Positions 1 to 8,439 of a stretch of DNA of 64,000 nucleotides are shown piece after piece; within the stretch, counting starts at the first letter, position 1; every line of letters begins with the position of its first letter. The translations under genes and the position numbers were made by a program. The notes under the pieces were generated by a model that did not search any database, was not told the DNA's origin, and saw only the letters and a list, made by a program, of their open reading frames with translations. The DNA is from Rhodalgimonas zhirmunskyi (GTDB taxonomy: Bacteria; Pseudomonadota; Alphaproteobacteria; Rhodobacterales; Rhodobacteraceae), in contig JANFFA010000006.1 in NCBI GenBank assembly GCA_030848925.1, positions 87,623 through 151,622 of the forward strand, in the 5' to 3' direction.

Positions 1-263
1 CGGGGGCCGAAAGCTCGATGTTGAAAATCCTTGGCACCGAGATCGCGCAGGAAATCGACGATCTGACCCGTCGTGCGCTTGGGTCTTCTGCACTGGCGCT
101 GACGCCGGAAGTGGACGAGCCGGGCTATAACGGTGATTTCGTCACGCCCGAAGGGTTCGGCCACGCGTCGGAATCCTATTTCAACCACCGCAAGACGACG
201 ATCTATGGCGGTTCCAACGAAATTCAGAAGAACATCATCACCAAGATGATCGTCGGGCTCTGA
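1..263 (+). CDS. Acyl-CoA dehydrogenase, C-terminal part (truncated by window edge)
   Basis: The open frame enters from the window edge and ends at TGA 261-263. It encodes the C-terminal helical domain of an FAD-dependent acyl-CoA dehydrogenase, an enzyme that makes a 2,3-double bond in an acyl-CoA thioester. The family-typical ending is visible: a tyrosine/arginine-rich stretch (SYFNHRKTTIYGGSNEIQ) followed by KNIITKMIVGL, where the IYGGSNEIQ motif contacts FAD across the dimer. The next gene, 13 bases downstream, is a second acyl-CoA dehydrogenase, so the two probably form a heteromeric or paired enzyme in one operon, a common arrangement in steroid- or branched-acid-type catabolism. The substrate cannot be told from this fragment. 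Confidence 0.9.
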   Translation, partial: GAESSMLKILGTEIAQEIDDLTRRALGSSALALTPEVDEPGYNGDFVTPEGFGHASESYFNHRKTTIYGGSNEIQKNIITKMIVGL

Positions 264-276
264 GGGAGGCTGAACC

Positions 277-1389
277 ATGGACTTTACCCATACAGAAACC
301 CGCCGGATGCTGGCCGATACGATCGACCGCTACCTGCGTGACAAATACCCGCTTGCCGCCCGCGTCGAGGCCGGCAATTCCGAGCAAGGCTTTCAACCCG
401 CTCAATACGAGGCGCTGGCCGAACTGGGCGTCATTGCTGCGCTGTTCCCGGAAGATCAGGGTGGCTTTGGCGGCGAGGGCTTCGATATCTCGGTCGCGTT
501 CGAAGAAATGGGCAAGAAACTGGTGAATGAGCCGGTGATGGAAAACGCCCTTATCCCCGGCCCGATCCTTGCCGCAGCTGGCATGGACGAGGCGGTTGAG
601 AACATCATCGCCGGTGGAGCGCGCTATGCGCTGGCCGCCGAGGAGCCGCAGGCGCTTTATGATCTGAGCCATGTGGAAACGACGGCCGAGAAATCGGGCG
701 ACGGCTATTCGCTTAGCGGCAAGAAGACTGTCGTGCGCGCGGCGAATGGCTGTGATGGCTATATCGTTTCGGCCCGCACGTCGGGCGGCACCAACGACAC
801 CGATGGCATTTCGCTGTTCCTTGTGGCGCCGGATCAGGTGAGTGCGCGCGATTACACCACGGTTGATGGTGGCCGCGCGTCGGAACTGACGCTGGAGGGG
901 GCCGAAGGCACGCTGCTGGGCGACGAGGGCGGCGCGTGGCCCGCGCTTCAGGCGGCATCTGATCGCGCCATTTTGGCGCTTGGCTCGGAAGCGCTGGGCA
1001 TCATGCAGACAATCGCGGCGATGACCATCGAATACCTGCGCACCCGCAAGCAGTTTGGCGTGGTGATCGGCAAGTTCCAGGCGCTGCAGCATCGCACGGC
1101 TGAAATGCTGATCGAGATTGAGCAGACCCGCTCGGCGGTGATCAACGCGGCCAACGCGATGGCGCTTGGGGCGGAAGAGCGCGCCCGGATCATGGCGGCG
1201 ACCAAGTACACCATCGGCAAGGCCGGACGGCGCGTGGCGGAGGAATCGATCCAGTTGCACGGCGGCATCGGCATGACTTGGGAATACGACCTTGGGCACT
1301 TTGCCAAACGGCTGATCATGATTGATCACGAGTGGGGCGATCAGGATTTCCACCTGTCGCGGTTTGTCGCGCTGGGGCGTGCTGCGTAA
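277..1389 (+). CDS. Acyl-CoA dehydrogenase family protein
   Basis: A 370-residue FAD flavoenzyme of the acyl-CoA dehydrogenase superfamily. The N-terminal helical domain, a middle beta domain (about residues 120-210) and the C-terminal helical domain can all be followed. The last contains the RKQFGVVIGKFQALQHR segment and the QLHGGIGMTWEYDLGHF segment that binds FAD and substrate. A good ribosome site (GAGGGAGG) lies just before ATG 277. It follows another acyl-CoA dehydrogenase by 13 bases, so co-transcription and possibly heteromer formation are likely (inference). At 370 residues it is shorter than classical 380-400-residue enzymes, and the usual catalytic glutamate position is not obvious by eye, which fits the non-catalytic or divergent partner seen in heteromeric pairs. 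Confidence 0.88.
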   Translation: MDFTHTETRRMLADTIDRYLRDKYPLAARVEAGNSEQGFQPAQYEALAELGVIAALFPEDQGGFGGEGFDISVAFEEMGKKLVNEPVMENALIPGPILAAAGMDEAVENIIAGGARYALAAEEPQALYDLSHVETTAEKSGDGYSLSGKKTVVRAANGCDGYIVSARTSGGTNDTDGISLFLVAPDQVSARDYTTVDGGRASELTLEGAEGTLLGDEGGAWPALQAASDRAILALGSEALGIMQTIAAMTIEYLRTRKQFGVVIGKFQALQHRTAEMLIEIEQTRSAVINAANAMALGAEERARIMAATKYTIGKAGRRVAEESIQLHGGIGMTWEYDLGHFAKRLIMIDHEWGDQDFHLSRFVALGRAA

Positions 1390-1429
1390 AGACAATGGCC
1401 GAGGCGGGGGCGAAAGCCGCCCGCCTCTT

Positions 1430-1494
1430 GCCAAACAAGTCTCTGGCAAAACGAGTCTTCGGCAAAACGAGTCTTCGGCCAAACCGGACACTTG
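1430..1494 (+). repeat. Four tandem 16-bp units between two genes
   Basis: Four consecutive units of about 16 bases begin at 1430, 1446, 1462 and 1478. The two middle units are identical (GCAAAACGAGTCTTCG); the outer two are degenerate. A six-base inverted repeat (TTGCCA 1429-1434, TGGCAA 1444-1449) overlaps the first unit. The block lies between the acyl-CoA dehydrogenase stop at 1389 and the next start at 1543, and no gene was recognised in it. Confidence 0.75.
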
Positions 1495-1542
1495 CCAACC
1501 CTGTCGTGCGGGGCCAGTCTCACCCCTGAGGGAGGCCCTGAC

Positions 1543-2943
1543 ATGATTGAAAAACTCAAATCCATCTGCGGTGAAAACTACGTTCTGTCCGGCGACGCGG
1601 CAGACGGGTTTTCGCATGATTTCACCCGACAATACGCGTGGTCTCCGCTCGCCGTGGTGCGCCCGGAAAACACGGCGCAGGTGGCCGAGGTTGTGAAACT
1701 CGCCAACGAAACGCAGACGCCAATCGTGCCGGTTTCGGGCAACACGGGCCTTGCGGGCGGGACCAAGGGCGAGGGGGCGATCATGCTCTCGCTCGACCGG
1801 ATGAACCGGATCCGTGAGATCCGCGCCGAGGCCCGGATCGCCATTGTCGAGGCCGGGGTGATCCTGTCGCAACTGCGCGAGGCGGTGGAAGCGCAGGGGC
1901 TGATCTTTCCGCTCACCTTCGGGGCGCAGGGAAGCGCCATGATCGGCGGCAACCTGTCGACCAATGCGGGCGGCTCGAACGTGCTGCGCTATGGCAATAC
2001 CCGCGACCTTGTTCTCGGGATCGAGGCGGTGCTGCCCACCGGTGAGGTGATGGATATCATGTCCGAGCTGCACAAGGACAACTCGGGCTATAACCTCAAA
2101 CACCTTCTGATCGGGGCCGAGGGCACGTTGGGCATCATCACCGCCGCTGTCGTGAAGCTGGCCCCGAAGCCGCGCGCCTATGCCACGGCGATGGTCGCGG
2201 CTCCGTCTCTGGCGGATGCGCTGACCCTACTGAACCGGCTACAGATCGAGACGGGCGGGGCGGTCGAGGCGTTCGAATACATGCCGCGCAGCTACATCGA
2301 CTCTCATCTCGCCGTGATCGAGGGTGCGCGCGAGCCGTTCGATGCGCCCCATAACGTGAACATTCTTGTCGAGATCGCCGCCACCGCACCGCAAGACGCG
2401 ACCCCCGGTGCCGATGGAACGACCCCATTGCAGGCCCATTTCGAAGAGTTGCTGGCCGAATTTTACGAAACAGGCGCCGTTTTGGACGCCACGCTGGCAC
2501 AGAACGAGGCACAGCGCCGCGAGATGTGGGCCCGCCGCGAGGCCGCCGCCGAAATAACGCTCACCCATCCGTGGCGCCAGACCCATGACGTCTGTGTGCC
2601 CGTCGACAAGGTCGGCACCTTTATCGCGCGCGCGGATGAAACCTCGAGCAAGGTCGATCCGGGAAGCCGCGCCAGCATCGTGTCGCATCTGGGGGATGGG
2701 AATATTCACTATTCCGTTTGGTTCACCCGCAACGATGCCGAGTTAGCCGACAGGATGATGGAAGCGCTTGAGGATATCGTGATCGATCTTGGCGGCAGTT
2801 TTTCGGCCGAGCACGGGATCGGCGTGTCGAAACGCCCGTCGATGGCGCGGCGCAAGAACAAGGCGGCCTTGGCGACGATGCAGGCCATCAAACATGCGCT
2901 TGACCCGAACGGGATCATGAACCCGGGCAAGGTCCTGCCCTGA
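1543..2943 (+). CDS. FAD-binding oxidoreductase, GlcD / D-2-hydroxyacid dehydrogenase type
   Basis: A 466-residue VAO-family flavoprotein that oxidises a D-2-hydroxy acid such as D-lactate, glycolate or D-2-hydroxyglutarate to the 2-keto acid. The N-terminal FAD_binding_4 domain shows PVSGNTGLAGG and GGNLSTNAGGSNVLRYG. The C-terminal FAD-oxidase domain shows SHLGDGNIHYSVW and the FSAEHGIGVSKR signature with metal- or substrate-binding histidines, ending with DPNGIMNPGKVLP. ATG 1543 was chosen because GGAGG lies 9 bases upstream (1529-1533); an in-frame start at 1492 would add 17 residues unlike the family. It stands alone rather than with glcE/glcF, which favours a D-lactate- or D-2-hydroxyglutarate-type enzyme, but the substrate is not proven. 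Confidence 0.9.
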   Translation: MIEKLKSICGENYVLSGDAADGFSHDFTRQYAWSPLAVVRPENTAQVAEVVKLANETQTPIVPVSGNTGLAGGTKGEGAIMLSLDRMNRIREIRAEARIAIVEAGVILSQLREAVEAQGLIFPLTFGAQGSAMIGGNLSTNAGGSNVLRYGNTRDLVLGIEAVLPTGEVMDIMSELHKDNSGYNLKHLLIGAEGTLGIITAAVVKLAPKPRAYATAMVAAPSLADALTLLNRLQIETGGAVEAFEYMPRSYIDSHLAVIEGAREPFDAPHNVNILVEIAATAPQDATPGADGTTPLQAHFEELLAEFYETGAVLDATLAQNEAQRREMWARREAAAEITLTHPWRQTHDVCVPVDKVGTFIARADETSSKVDPGSRASIVSHLGDGNIHYSVWFTRNDAELADRMMEALEDIVIDLGGSFSAEHGIGVSKRPSMARRKNKAALATMQAIKHALDPNGIMNPGKVLP

Positions 2944-2947
2944 TTTC

Positions 2948-2990
2948 AAGGGCGCTGTCCTTTTGCGGCACGGCGCCCTTTCATTTTTCC
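2948..2990 (+). terminator. Rho-independent terminator after the FAD oxidoreductase
   Basis: An 8-bp perfect stem (AAGGGCGC 2948-2955 with GCGCCCTT 2973-2980) is followed by TCATTTTT, immediately after the stop codon at 2943. Confidence 0.75.
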
Positions 2991-3014
2991 CAAAATACTC
3001 CCGCCGGAGGCGTC
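2979..3014 (+). repeat. Intergenic repeat family A, copy 1
   Basis: A 36-base element whose reverse complement matches 56811-56846 with five mismatches. The shared core is GGCGGGAGTATTT followed by an A-rich stretch and ATGAAA. It overlaps the T-run of the preceding terminator. Confidence 0.7.
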
Positions 3015-3070
3015 CCCCCCTCGCGACCTGCGACGTGGTTGGGCAATTTCGGCGGGCGATATGCCCCTGA

Positions 3071-3490
3071 TCAGGCGCCCGATTGCAGCGCCTTGGAAAA
3101 TTCGATGAACCGCGCGTCGGTCTTGACCCGATCGTTCATCGCCTTGCGCAGCGCTTCGACCGATTTGAGCGGGCGCATCACCACCTCGAACTCTTTGATC
3201 AGCCCGTCTTCGCCCAAGGTAATCAGATCGACGCCCACGGCATCGAATTCACCGATCTTGCACTGAAATTCCAGCGCCCAGTCATGGCCTTCGCCCATCA
3301 CGCGGCGATAGCGGAAGTCGGAAAAGACCTGCCCGACATGGCCGAGCACGGCGGCAACGGCATCGCGGCCCGTCCAGACAGCCCAGTAGGTTGGCGGCAA
3401 GAACCGCACGTCTTCGGCCAAGATCGGCGCGATTGCATCGCCGTCGCCCTTGGCGACGACCTCCATCATTCGTTCGATCGTCTGGTGCAT
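3071..3490 (-). CDS. NTF2/SnoaL-like family protein
   Basis: A 139-residue single-domain protein with the cone-shaped NTF2-like fold signature: an N-terminal helix (TIERMMEVVAKGDGDAIAPILAEDV), then WTGRDAVAAVLG, then alternating strands with the family-typical DLITLGEDGLIKEFEVVMRP stretch near the C-terminus. Members are small isomerases, cyclases or ligand-binding proteins; nothing here fixes a reaction. Start 3490 was chosen over an upstream in-frame start at 3547 because AGGAGG-like sequence (CCTCC on the plus strand near 3498-3502) precedes it. The gene is divergent from the pseudouridine synthase gene and shares a short promoter region with it. Confidence 0.75.
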   Translation of the reverse strand: MHQTIERMMEVVAKGDGDAIAPILAEDVRFLPPTYWAVWTGRDAVAAVLGHVGQVFSDFRYRRVMGEGHDWALEFQCKIGEFDAVGVDLITLGEDGLIKEFEVVMRPLKSVEALRKAMNDRVKTDARFIEFSKALQSGA

Positions 3491-3597
3491 GATTATTCCT
3501 CCCTGTCGTGTTGATGCGATTTGCGGCTGCTTTCGAGAAACGGTCAATGCTGACGTCGGGTTGTTCTTGGGCGGCGGGCGCGCTACTCGTGCCGGTC

Positions 3598-4245
3598 ATG
3601 GAAACTGACTACGCCCCGCCCCAAGACCCGCTTGAGATTCTTCACGAAGATCACGAGGTGATCGTCGCTGTGAAACCCGAAGGACTGCTGTCCGTTCCGG
3701 GCAAGGGAGAGCACCTTGCCGATTGTCTGCTTGCGCGGGTGCAGGTGGCGTTTCCGCAGGCCTTGCTGGTGCATCGGCTTGATCGGGATACCTCGGGCAT
3801 CATGATTTTCGCCGCGACCCCTTATGCGCAGCGCCATCTTGGGCTGCAATTCGAGAAGCGGCAGGTGAAGAAAACCTATATTGCGCGGGTCGCGGGCGAG
3901 GTCGCCGAGCCGGAAGGCACAATCGACTTGCCGCTGATCGTTGATTGGCCAAACCGCCCGCTGCAAAAAGTCTGCCATGAGACGGGCAAACCCGCCGTGA
4001 CGGACTGGAAGCGACTCAAGGTTGGCGATGGGGAAAGCCGGATGCAGCTTAGTCCGCTGACCGGGCGGAGCCATCAGTTGCGCGTGCATATGTTGGCGCT
4101 GGGGCATCCGATCCTTGGCGATCCGCTCTATGCGCCGGACACGGCGGGGCAGTATCCGCGAATGATGTTGCACGCGCAGGAATTGCGCCTGCGGCACCCG
4201 GACGGCGGGCGCGGTATTCGGTTTTTCGCGAAAGCGCCGTTCTGA
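3598..4245 (+). CDS. rluA: RluA-family pseudouridine synthase
   Basis: A 215-residue enzyme that isomerises uridine to pseudouridine in rRNA and/or tRNA. It carries the family signature HRLDRDTSGIMIFA with the catalytic aspartate, the EKRQVKKTYIARV segment, and the RSHQLRVHMLALGHPILGDPLY segment. The length (about 215 residues), with no N-terminal S4 domain, matches RluA (dual specificity for 23S U746 and tRNA U32 in E. coli) better than RluC/RluD. ATG 3598 is chosen because the domain begins here (DPLEILHEDHEVIVAVKPEGLLSVPG); an upstream in-frame start at 3508 would add unrelated residues. It is convergent with the Hint-domain gene downstream. The exact uridine target is inferred. Confidence 0.88.
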   Translation: METDYAPPQDPLEILHEDHEVIVAVKPEGLLSVPGKGEHLADCLLARVQVAFPQALLVHRLDRDTSGIMIFAATPYAQRHLGLQFEKRQVKKTYIARVAGEVAEPEGTIDLPLIVDWPNRPLQKVCHETGKPAVTDWKRLKVGDGESRMQLSPLTGRSHQLRVHMLALGHPILGDPLYAPDTAGQYPRMMLHAQELRLRHPDGGRGIRFFAKAPF

Positions 4246-4300
4246 GGTTTTGCGGATCAAGGCGCCCTTGATGGCGTGGGATCGCAGTGTGGCGAGGGGG

Positions 4301-5362
4301 TCAGGCCGCCCGCCGCATCATCAGCGTCACCGCTTCGAACGGGCGCACGACCGAGTAGCTTGATCGCGCATGTTCGGGCAGGTGCGCGCGGTCTGTCCCG
4401 GCAAGCAAGCTGTGCGCCAAGGCGTCGGGATTGCGCCGCAGGCGGCCGAGATAAAGACTTTCGACGAGACAGCCCGCCGCGACGAGCGACTCGTGACGTG
4501 GCATGACCAACTGGCAATAGCGCACCACCGGGCCCGGCGAGGTTCGGATTGCAGATGTGCCGTTTACGAGATGCCGCGCTGGCACCAGGACCGCCTCTCG
4601 ACCGAAGGTGTATTCCACTTCCGATCCGCCCACGACAAGCCGCTGATCCGGCGCGACGAGGATATCCTGCAAAAGCCCGAAATAGGGCGCGCGCAGCCGG
4701 ACCGGTTGAAACGAGCCGCAGGAGGGCACGACCCGGCTGACCGCTTGCAGCACGGGGACAAGGCCGCTCTCCATCGTGTCGACAAGGTCACCCCGGCGCA
4801 GGGTGCCTGCTGGCTGGTAGCCGGTTTGGGTCAATATCGGAACGTCTGGGCTCAGGGTGGGGGCGGGGCCGACCGGCTCGACCTGATCTGATACGGCGAA
4901 GAAAGAGACATCGCGATCAAGGCAGCGGCGACGCGGGTCGACGGTGATCGCCACAACGTCTTCGGCAAGGAGGGCAGGGGCATCTTCAAGCGTGACGGCT
5001 TTTACGGTTTCGTACTCGGGGCGTTCAATGGCCAGACGGCCTTTTCGCTGATGCAGGTCCCACGAATAGCTGATGCGCAAGATATCGGCGCGGTCCCGGC
5101 TGTCATGACTGAGGGCCGTGTGGAAGACATCATTTCCGTTTGCGACAACAAGGGCCAACCCGCCCCCCGGGATCGCGTGAAGCGCGAATTTGTAAGGCTG
5201 TGGGTGAAGCCGCTCGAAGGACAACAGGTTTTGCGGACGGCCTTCGGCAGAGAGCCGGGTTTCGATCAAGAGGGTTCCGCGCGGCAGGACGCCGTTTTCG
5301 ACGATCGCGGCGTCCGGGCGTGAATAGTGGTGATCCCCTTCGGAGATCGCGATCCATGTCAT
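4301..5362 (-). CDS. Hint-domain protein (Hedgehog/intein-type domain)
   Basis: A 353-residue protein in two parts. Residues 1 to about 170 look like a beta-rich carbohydrate- or ligand-binding domain (MTWIAISEGDHHYSRPDAAIV; later SYSWDLHQRKGRLAIE). Residues about 178-320 match Hint_2 domains: PILTQTGYQPAGTLRRGDLV resembles the Hint N-terminus, and FQPVRLRAPYFG and DILVAPDQRLVVGGSEVEY follow the usual Hint order. The canonical first residue after the N-junction (cysteine or serine) is not seen: PDVPILTQTGY stands where CFVAGT is found in the neighbour, so autoprocessing may be lost. It lies 13 bases after the next gene, in the same direction, and both carry Hint modules. No function beyond the fold is claimed. 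Confidence 0.75.
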   Translation of the reverse strand: MTWIAISEGDHHYSRPDAAIVENGVLPRGTLLIETRLSAEGRPQNLLSFERLHPQPYKFALHAIPGGGLALVVANGNDVFHTALSHDSRDRADILRISYSWDLHQRKGRLAIERPEYETVKAVTLEDAPALLAEDVVAITVDPRRRCLDRDVSFFAVSDQVEPVGPAPTLSPDVPILTQTGYQPAGTLRRGDLVDTMESGLVPVLQAVSRVVPSCGSFQPVRLRAPYFGLLQDILVAPDQRLVVGGSEVEYTFGREAVLVPARHLVNGTSAIRTSPGPVVRYCQLVMPRHESLVAAGCLVESLYLGRLRRNPDALAHSLLAGTDRAHLPEHARSSYSVVRPFEAVTLMMRRAA

Positions 5363-5375
5363 TGCGGCTGACCTC

Positions 5376-7004
5376 TCATGCGGCCCGGGTTTTGCGGTCT
5401 GTTGTGGAACGATCCTGTGCCCGGGTCAGCAATTCCGCCTCGTACCGTTTGAGGGACAGTCGGGCCGAGGGGCCATAGCCGACGCCGGTTTCGGGTTCGA
5501 GTTCGGGGAAAAGCGCACAGATTTCTGCGACGGTCTCTTCCTCGAAAGAGTTGTTCATCTGGGGGCCGGGCAGGAAACTTTCGCTGGCGAGTCCTTCGGT
5601 AAAGACGACCTGATGCTGATCGAACAGAAGGTGGACGTATTCGACATGGCCGCCGGGATCGGGGCGGACGCTGTGATCGTTCACCAGATCACGCGCGGCG
5701 ATCAGAACTTCGGACTCGCCGAACAAAAGCTCGGCCAGCGCATCGCGGACCAGCACGCGATGCAGGGGTGACAGGCGCACTTCGGCGTGGCGGCCGAACG
5801 TGTTGGCGGCGATGCGGATCGGGGCAAAGTTGCCTTCTGCGCGGACCTTGCGGCGGCCGATCCAGCGCAGGGGTTGAAAGCCGTTGTCCTGCGTGGCGAT
5901 CCGATCGCCCGGCGCGAGGGTTTCGATCGGGCGCGGGCCTTGGGCGGTTTCGATCATCGTCCCCGCCACGAAGCAGGGGATCGAGTCGACCAGAACGAAG
6001 CCGGTGTCCTGATTGACGCCATCGTCAATCGTGTAGGTAAAGTTGAAATATTCGTCGTCGCCATCCGATACGAGCGTCATGGTGCCGTCGGCGTTCAACT
6101 GAACCGTCTGGCCCGTCGCCAGCGTAACAACATCGCCGGCGACCACGGCCTGACCATTGATATGGGTGATGGTCAGCGTCGCACCCGTGGACGAAAAATC
6201 ATTGGCCAAAACATCGATTGTCTTGGTGTCGCCAGCGGGGAGGTGGACGCTGTCGTCGGCGGCGATGAGTGTTGTTTGAACCGAGTTGCCAGCGATCAGC
6301 AGGTTCGAATCGTAGCTCGAGTCCGCCACATCCGCGATCCCGATCCGGATCGAGTTCGTTGCGCCTGCTGTCACGGGGAAGGTGAGCGTCATGGTGACGG
6401 TAAAACCGTCCATTTCCGTATTGTATTGGTCAGAGGTGTTGTCGACGTAGAGGTTTTGGTTGATGCCGCCGACGAGGTTGCCGGGATTGGCCGCGCCAAC
6501 CGACATTTCCACCGGCTGACCGTTGACCCAGACGCCTACGAAATCCTGATATTGTGAGTTCGCATATTCCGGAAATTCGTCTGACGAGAAGACGAATTGC
6601 ATCGTCATCATGTCATTGTCGGGAATGAAATCGACGTCGATCCACGCTGCGTCGTAGGTGCGAGCGCCCGCGGCCGCATTGAAATCGGAATTGTTGTTGA
6701 TGCCGTTGCTGCTGCTGGTGGTGTTGGTGGACTGGTTCGATTCAGTCGCGCCGCCCCCTTGCCACCAAGGCTGAGTTCCCGCCTCGTTGGTGAAACTCGT
6801 CGCCTGCCCTGTCGATAGGATGATACCGGTATCGCCCGGTGTGGCGCCCGGCGACACCGAATCGCCATCGCTGTAGATGCCCGAAGAGCGGCTGTCGCCC
6901 GTGTAAGACGCGCTAACGACGGTCACGCCGTCGCCAAAAATGGTTTGTGCCATCTCGATCGCTGACGCGCTCGTGTCGATTGGCAATTCCTGTGCCGCAA
7001 CCAT
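5376..7004 (-). CDS. Choice-of-anchor L domain protein with C-terminal Hint domain
   Basis: A 542-residue probably exported protein. The N-terminal part (about 20-240) fits the choice-of-anchor L domain: GIILSTGQATSF, then FVFSSDEFPEYANSQYQDFVGVWVNG and IRIGIADVADSSYDSNLLI. A short Ig/cadherin-like segment follows (about 245-340; FNFTYTIDDGVNQDTG). A Hint domain begins at CFVAGTMIETAQGPRPIETLAPGDRI (about 343) and continues with LSPLHRVLV and VYVHLLFDQHQVVFTEGLASESF-type blocks, so its putative nucleophilic cysteine and histidine are present. No classical signal peptide is seen, so export by a type I system is likely from family precedent (inference). The first gene of a pair with the Hint protein downstream. 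Confidence 0.85.
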   Translation of the reverse strand: MVAAQELPIDTSASAIEMAQTIFGDGVTVVSASYTGDSRSSGIYSDGDSVSPGATPGDTGIILSTGQATSFTNEAGTQPWWQGGGATESNQSTNTTSSSNGINNNSDFNAAAGARTYDAAWIDVDFIPDNDMMTMQFVFSSDEFPEYANSQYQDFVGVWVNGQPVEMSVGAANPGNLVGGINQNLYVDNTSDQYNTEMDGFTVTMTLTFPVTAGATNSIRIGIADVADSSYDSNLLIAGNSVQTTLIAADDSVHLPAGDTKTIDVLANDFSSTGATLTITHINGQAVVAGDVVTLATGQTVQLNADGTMTLVSDGDDEYFNFTYTIDDGVNQDTGFVLVDSIPCFVAGTMIETAQGPRPIETLAPGDRIATQDNGFQPLRWIGRRKVRAEGNFAPIRIAANTFGRHAEVRLSPLHRVLVRDALAELLFGESEVLIAARDLVNDHSVRPDPGGHVEYVHLLFDQHQVVFTEGLASESFLPGPQMNNSFEEETVAEICALFPELEPETGVGYGPSARLSLKRYEAELLTRAQDRSTTDRKTRAA

Positions 7005-7293
7005 GCCTGCTCACCCTCTTTTGTGCGCAAGGCAGGGCACGGCACACGGATTTCCCCCCGTCAAAGGGAAACGTGTTTTTAGAAATTTACCGCTCTCGGG
7101 GCCTTTGGCCCTCATTGAAACCCTGCCTCGGGGTATTCGTTACGAGAAGGTTAACCCGTTGATCCCCTGCTGTTAAGGGCGTTTCGCCTTCGGGATCAGA
7201 AGTCGCATCCATCGCCGCGGCATTTGCGCCACATTTGAAGCTGCTTCGCGGCTGCGCTAGGCAAGGGAAAACCGAACCATTGGAGTGCCGACA
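7004..7293. other. Divergent intergenic region upstream of the Hint pair and dapE
   Basis: About 290 bases with no recognised gene. It holds the promoters for the leftward Hint genes and rightward dapE. A small hairpin, AAGGGCG-TTT-CGCCTT, lies near 7176-7191. Confidence 0.5.
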
Positions 7294-8439
7294 ATGACCA
7301 CCGATCCCGTGAAGTTGACGCAAGATTTGATCCGATGCCCGTCTGTCACCCCGCAGGAGGGGGGCGCGCTCGTGTTGCTTGAGGCGCTTCTGTCCGGGGC
7401 GGGGTTTACCTGTACGCGGGTGGATCGCGGCGGGGTGTCGAACCTGTTTGCGCGCTGGGGTACGAAGGGCGCGAACAAGAGCTTTGGCTTCAACGGGCAC
7501 ACCGATGTGGTGCCGGTGGGCGATGAGGCGGCGTGGACCCACGGGCCATTTTCCGGTGATATCGATGAGGACGGCATCCTTTGGGGGCGGGGGGCCACGG
7601 ACATGAAGTCGGGTGTGGCGGCCTTTGCAGCGGCAGCTGTTGATTTCGTCAAGGATACGCCACCCGATGGGGCGATCATCCTTGCCATTACCGGCGATGA
7701 AGAGGGCGACGCCGTGGATGGCACGACCGCGCTTCTGGACTGGATGGCCGAGAGTGGCGAGGCGATGACAGATTGCCTTGTCGGTGAGCCGACCTGCCCT
7801 GAAACCATGGGCGAGATGATGAAGATCGGGCGGCGTGGCTCGATGACGGCGTGGTTCGAGGTGACGGGAGTGCAGGGGCATTCGGCCTATCCGCACCGTG
7901 CCAAGAACCCGCTTCCGGCGATGGCGCGGTTGATGGACAGACTGGCCTCGCACGAGTTGGACCAAGGCACCGATCATTTTGATGCCTCGACGCTGGCGAT
8001 CGTAACGATCGACACCGGCAACCCGGCGTCCAACGTGATTCCGGCACGCACAAAGGCGACGGTCAACATCCGGTTCAACGACACGCACAGCGGCGCATCT
8101 CTGACCGATTGGCTTAAGGCCGAGGCCGACAAGGTGGCGGCAGAGTTCGGCGTGGGGATCGAGATGAAAGTGAAGGTTTCCGGCGAGGCGTTCCTGACAC
8201 CGCCGGGTGCGCTTTCTGAGCTGATTTCGCGCGCGGTGACGGCGCAGACCGGGGTGACGCCGGTGCTGTCGACATCGGGCGGGACATCGGACGCGCGGTT
8301 CGTCAAATCGCATTGCCCGGTGGTTGAGTTCGGTCTTGTCGGGCAGACGATGCACCAGGTGGATGAGCGCGTGCCGGTGAAGCAGATCGAAGAGTTGAAG
8401 GCGATTTATACCCGGATTCTGAGGGATTACTTTGCCTGA
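7294..8439 (+). CDS. dapE: Succinyl-diaminopimelate desuccinylase
   Basis: A 381-residue M20-family dinuclear zinc enzyme that hydrolyses N-succinyl-LL-diaminopimelate to LL-diaminopimelate and succinate in lysine and peptidoglycan synthesis. Visible motifs are [10 protein letters not shown] (first metal histidine and the catalytic aspartate), [15 protein letters not shown] (bridging aspartate), [12 protein letters not shown] (general base glutamate and metal ligand), LVGEPT, and [10 protein letters not shown] near the end. The internal dimerisation domain (about 180-290) is present. ATG 7294 was preferred over GTG 7285 because GGAG at 7282-7285 sits at proper spacing. The next gene overlaps its stop codon, suggesting co-translation. 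Confidence 0.95.
   Translation: MTTDPVKLTQDLIRCPSVTPQEGGALVLLEALLSGAGFTCTRVDRGGVSNLFARWGTKGANKSFGFNGHTDVVPVGDEAAWTHGPFSGDIDEDGILWGRGATDMKSGVAAFAAAAVDFVKDTPPDGAIILAITGDEEGDAVDGTTALLDWMAESGEAMTDCLVGEPTCPETMGEMMKIGRRGSMTAWFEVTGVQGHSAYPHRAKNPLPAMARLMDRLASHELDQGTDHFDASTLAIVTIDTGNPASNVIPARTKATVNIRFNDTHSGASLTDWLKAEADKVAAEFGVGIEMKVKVSGEAFLTPPGALSELISRAVTAQTGVTPVLSTSGGTSDARFVKSHCPVVEFGLVGQTMHQVDERVPVKQIEELKAIYTRILRDYFA

Noticed and set aside
238..2103. Long antisense open frame opposite the acyl-CoA dehydrogenase and oxidoreductase genes.
   Set aside because: It is a mirror of two clear genes, rich in Arg/His/Gly, with no domain match; such frames are common in GC-rich DNA.
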